64,000 nt of DNA. Origin: a virus. Positions 61,927-64,000 of this stretch are shown in pieces (positions within the stretch are counted from its first letter, which is position 1; each line of letters opens with the position of its first letter). The position numbers and the translations under genes were made by a program. Where the stretch lies: positions 28,956-92,955 of IMG/VR virus record IMGVR_UViG_3300009159_000049. The stretch is one strand, 5' to 3'. The notes under the pieces were generated by a model. That model had not been told where the DNA came from, did not search any database, and saw only the letters and a program-made list of their open reading frames with translations.

Positions 61927-62952
61927 ATGGCAAAACAAGGCTTTTATTTTGACAACATGTTCAGGTCGTACCCTTTCGTAGACCCAGCTGTAGAGCCTCC
62001 TATACCTAAAGAAACGGTAGTAGAGTTTAACTGCGCGGTCAATTACGGGTCTGGATTTGTAGACGGTGTTAACACTGTAAGGCTGCACAGTATTGAGAAA
62101 ACTATAAATCAATTAATATTAGAGTTTAAATGCGATGCAGATGGACTTATTAATAAATCTTTAGTATTTAGCATTAATTACCCAGCTACAGAGCTCACAT
62201 ATTCATTCTCTTATGTAAAGCTAGATGAAGGTTACAACTCAAACAACTCAAGCTCAAGTTCAAGTTCAAGTTCAAGTTCAGTAGCTGGCATCGATGAAGA
62301 CCTGTTATGGGATGGGTTTATAATATTTGGAAATATAGACTCTATCGTTGACTCTATGTATGTCGGAGAAATTGTAGTAGTTGATTCGATATACGTTATA
62401 GAGCCGACTCTTATAAAAAATCTTCAAAGCGCAGATGTTCAATCTATAAGCATAGCTAATCAAACTCCAGAGCAAGCTACTCCTGCTAGCGGGTGCGGAG
62501 AAGACCCATTAGTGCTATACGAGAACCTAGTATATCACGAGGGGCTTATTGGAGACATTAGGTTTGTAGATGGCTACAGTTGCAACGTCACCTTATCTTC
62601 AGCTAGAAACTCTGTTACGTTTACAGCTACAGTTACGGATGCTATTAAAGGGCAGTTCTGTAAAGATGAGCCATCTTCTATAAAATACCCAAGCACTCTA
62701 ATTCCTGGAATAAAAATGGGTACTGATCAAGAGATACCAGATGGCAGCGAGCTGTACAGTGGAGGCCCTACCTGTAAAGACACTATAAAGTCGATCAATG
62801 GTATGGGAGGCAAAAGGTTGTGGGTTGTTGGAGGTAAAGGAATAACTTTAACTTCAACACAAGCAGATTACCTTATTTCAATAGAAGCTACACTTAATGG
62901 TCTAGCTATATGTGCAAACCCAGATGTTTATATTTCGTCTGCAGTTATATAA
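61927..62952 (+). CDS. Tail-tip/fibre-family protein E
   Basis: The 341-aa protein has the block GFYFDNMFRSYPFVDPAVEP and the motif IKSINGMGGKRLWVVGGKG in place of the usual NG..PD..G. A run of 11 serines lies at about residues 108-118, encoded by an exact hexanucleotide repeat. It closes the five-member group, before a short gap and the open-ended repeat gene. Confidence 0.6.
   Translation: MAKQGFYFDNMFRSYPFVDPAVEPPIPKETVVEFNCAVNYGSGFVDGVNTVRLHSIEKTINQLILEFKCDADGLINKSLVFSINYPATELTYSFSYVKLDEGYNSNNSSSSSSSSSSSVAGIDEDLLWDGFIIFGNIDSIVDSMYVGEIVVVDSIYVIEPTLIKNLQSADVQSISIANQTPEQATPASGCGEDPLVLYENLVYHEGLIGDIRFVDGYSCNVTLSSARNSVTFTATVTDAIKGQFCKDEPSSIKYPSTLIPGIKMGTDQEIPDGSELYSGGPTCKDTIKSINGMGGKRLWVVGGKGITLTSTQADYLISIEATLNGLAICANPDVYISSAVI
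62248..62280 (+). repeat. Serine-coding simple repeat (TCAAGT)n
   Basis: The tract encodes 11 serines; the 62254-62277 part is four exact copies of TCAAGT, and the tract is in frame in protein E. Such a repeat can gain or lose units in steps of six bases without a frameshift. Confidence 0.8.
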
Positions 62953-63047
62953 CCTTAGTTAACCTAGATTAATAAATAAATAGCACTTATAGTAGATATG
63001 CGATAGTAACCTGTGTTTTAACCCTGTAGAGGCTAGGTAAAGCTTTA

Positions 63048-64000
63048 ATGGCAGATGTATTTGCTAATAGTAGATGCGGACTGCCTTTTACAGAGGCAAT
63101 ATCCAGCTTTGATTTCATATCAAGCTGTACGCTACCAGACCCGCCTCCGCCAATATATGACTGCCCAGACATAGATATAAATATACCTATAACTGGTATA
63201 ACTGGGCCTATTGGGCTAACTGGGCCGTGCCCTACCATACAAGTTAATGCTACAACAACTACAGTAACAGGCAATCAGGCTAATGTAACAATACGGTCTG
63301 TTAATAGTACACAAGGCTGCGAACCTACTATACAGTTTGATTTTGAAATACCTGAGGGACTTTGTCCTCAGGTAGGTATACAAGTTGGTACTGTAACTAC
63401 TGTTCAGAGTTATGAACTAGCTTCTGTAACCGTAACCTCTGTACAGTCAGCGAACCCACAAGACTGCGCCCCTACTTTTAATTTTGACTTTGAAATACCA
63501 GCTGGACCCTGTCCTCAAGTAGGCATACAGGTCGGTACTGTAACTACTTTAAATAGCACTCAGTCGGCCTCTGTAACCGTAACCTCTGTACAGTCAGCAA
63601 ACCCTCAAGATTGTGCTCCGACATTTAACTTTGATTTTGAAATACCAGCTGGGCCCTGTCCTCAAGTAGGAATACAGGTCGGTACTGTAACTACATTACA
63701 AAGCTATGAACTAGCATCTGTAACCGTAACCTCTGTACAGTCAGCAAACCCTCAAGACTGCGCTCCGACATTTAACTTTGATTTTGAAATACCAGCAGGT
63801 CCATGTCCTCAAGTAGGCATACAGGTCGGTACTGTAACCACTGTACAAGGAACTCAGGCATCTGTAACTGTAACTCCTGTACAATCAAGTAATCCACAAG
63901 ACTGCGCTCCGACATTTAACTTTGATTTTGAAATACCAGCAGGTCCATGTCCTCAAGTAGGCATACAGGTCGGTACTGTAACCACTGTACAAGGAACTCA
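63048..64000 (+). CDS. Tandem-repeat fibre/adhesin-like protein, open at the window end
   Basis: ATG 63048 begins a frame open to the window end (317 codons seen). The first 65 residues include PPPPIYDCPDIDI and a short collagen-like stretch (ITGITGPIGLTGPCP). From about residue 97 a 48-49-residue unit repeats in tandem, with FDFEIP, GPCPQVGIQVGTVTT, ASVTVTSVQSANPQDCAPTF in order. Each unit has two cysteines. The units are nearly identical at the DNA level. It resembles modular surface or fibre proteins. The gap 62953-63047 shows no recognisable feature. Confidence 0.8.
   Translation, partial: MADVFANSRCGLPFTEAISSFDFISSCTLPDPPPPIYDCPDIDINIPITGITGPIGLTGPCPTIQVNATTTTVTGNQANVTIRSVNSTQGCEPTIQFDFEIPEGLCPQVGIQVGTVTTVQSYELASVTVTSVQSANPQDCAPTFNFDFEIPAGPCPQVGIQVGTVTTLNSTQSASVTVTSVQSANPQDCAPTFNFDFEIPAGPCPQVGIQVGTVTTLQSYELASVTVTSVQSANPQDCAPTFNFDFEIPAGPCPQVGIQVGTVTTVQGTQASVTVTPVQSSNPQDCAPTFNFDFEIPAGPCPQVGIQVGTVTTVQGT
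63336..64000 (+). repeat. Tandem 147/144-bp repeats
   Basis: The TTT of the FDFEIP coding segment recurs at 63336, 63483, 63630, 63777 and 63921, giving spacings of 147, 147, 147 and 144 bases. Units continue past the window end. Confidence 0.9.

Noticed and set aside
2643-63274. Many - strand open frames of 60-200 codons opposite the large genes.
   Set aside because: They lie antisense to well-supported genes, lack RBS and spacing logic, and their products have no recognisable motifs. All supported genes are on the + strand.
1-64000. Host assignment from gene content.
   Set aside because: Ser-rich linkers, secreted domains and proteases are suggestive, but none is diagnostic. No tRNA or host-specific gene allows a safe statement.
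63336-64000. A CRISPR-like or other non-coding repeat array.
   Set aside because: The repeats are in frame, protein-coding and directly contiguous, without spacers.

Overview
The window is a contiguous piece of a large tailed-phage genome (jumbo-phage type, contractile tail). Every gene I can support is on the + strand. Genes are tightly packed, often with TAATG or ATGA stop/start overlaps. The content is almost entirely virion morphogenesis: major capsid protein, prohead protease, acidic scaffold-like protein, neck proteins, tail sheath, two tail tubes, tail tape measure, baseplate hub and wedge, and fibres. A phage-encoded multisubunit RNA polymerase is interleaved with these genes. No tRNA, rRNA, CRISPR array, IS element, integrase, terminase, portal or peptidoglycan hydrolase was recognised. 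The host cannot be named from the sequence.

Layout. 1-2435: end of an upstream gene, then three unknown, probably virion, proteins. 2437-12611: transcription block, with a 1485-aa RNA polymerase beta/beta'-N fusion, a superfamily 2 (SNF2-like) helicase, four small proteins, then the detached beta' C-terminal half carrying the trigger loop. 12611-20506: unknown large structural proteins, ending with the probable prohead protease. 20654-24700: scaffold-like protein, decoration protein, major capsid protein and small head genes, bounded by hairpin terminators. 24835-26094: a glycosyltransferase-methyltransferase fusion in its own terminator-bounded slot. 26112-29005: neck and connector genes with an HNH nuclease. 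29043-42343: sheath, two tail tubes, a spike-like protein, assembly-chaperone pair and tape measure. 42360-48727: baseplate hub and wedge genes, with a sigma-70-like factor embedded. 48764-53045: a cassette with a secreted protein, a papain-like protease, small membrane proteins and a subtilisin-like protease. 53061-64000: tail-tip and fibre genes, including a run of five related proteins and an open-ended repeat protein.

How the parts fit. The RNA polymerase halves, the helicase and the sigma-like factor could form a phage transcription system. Their position inside the structural cluster suggests (inference) that some are packaged in the virion, as in other jumbo phages with a virion RNA polymerase. 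The two proteases lie between baseplate and fibre genes, where phages usually keep host-envelope penetration enzymes.

The most unexpected signal is a dispersed near-invariant palindrome, (A)GTGGAGACGTCTCCAC(T), found eight times about every 4-9 kb. Seven copies lie inside unrelated genes and one lies in a 5' untranslated region. Six coding copies use the same codons for G-(D/N)-V-S. One copy sits in another reading frame and has changed both arms in step. This points to selection on the DNA (or RNA) itself, such as a protein-binding, segregation, packaging or silencing site. A second pattern is three translation starts whose GGAG ribosome-binding site is displayed in a six-base hairpin loop with covarying stems.
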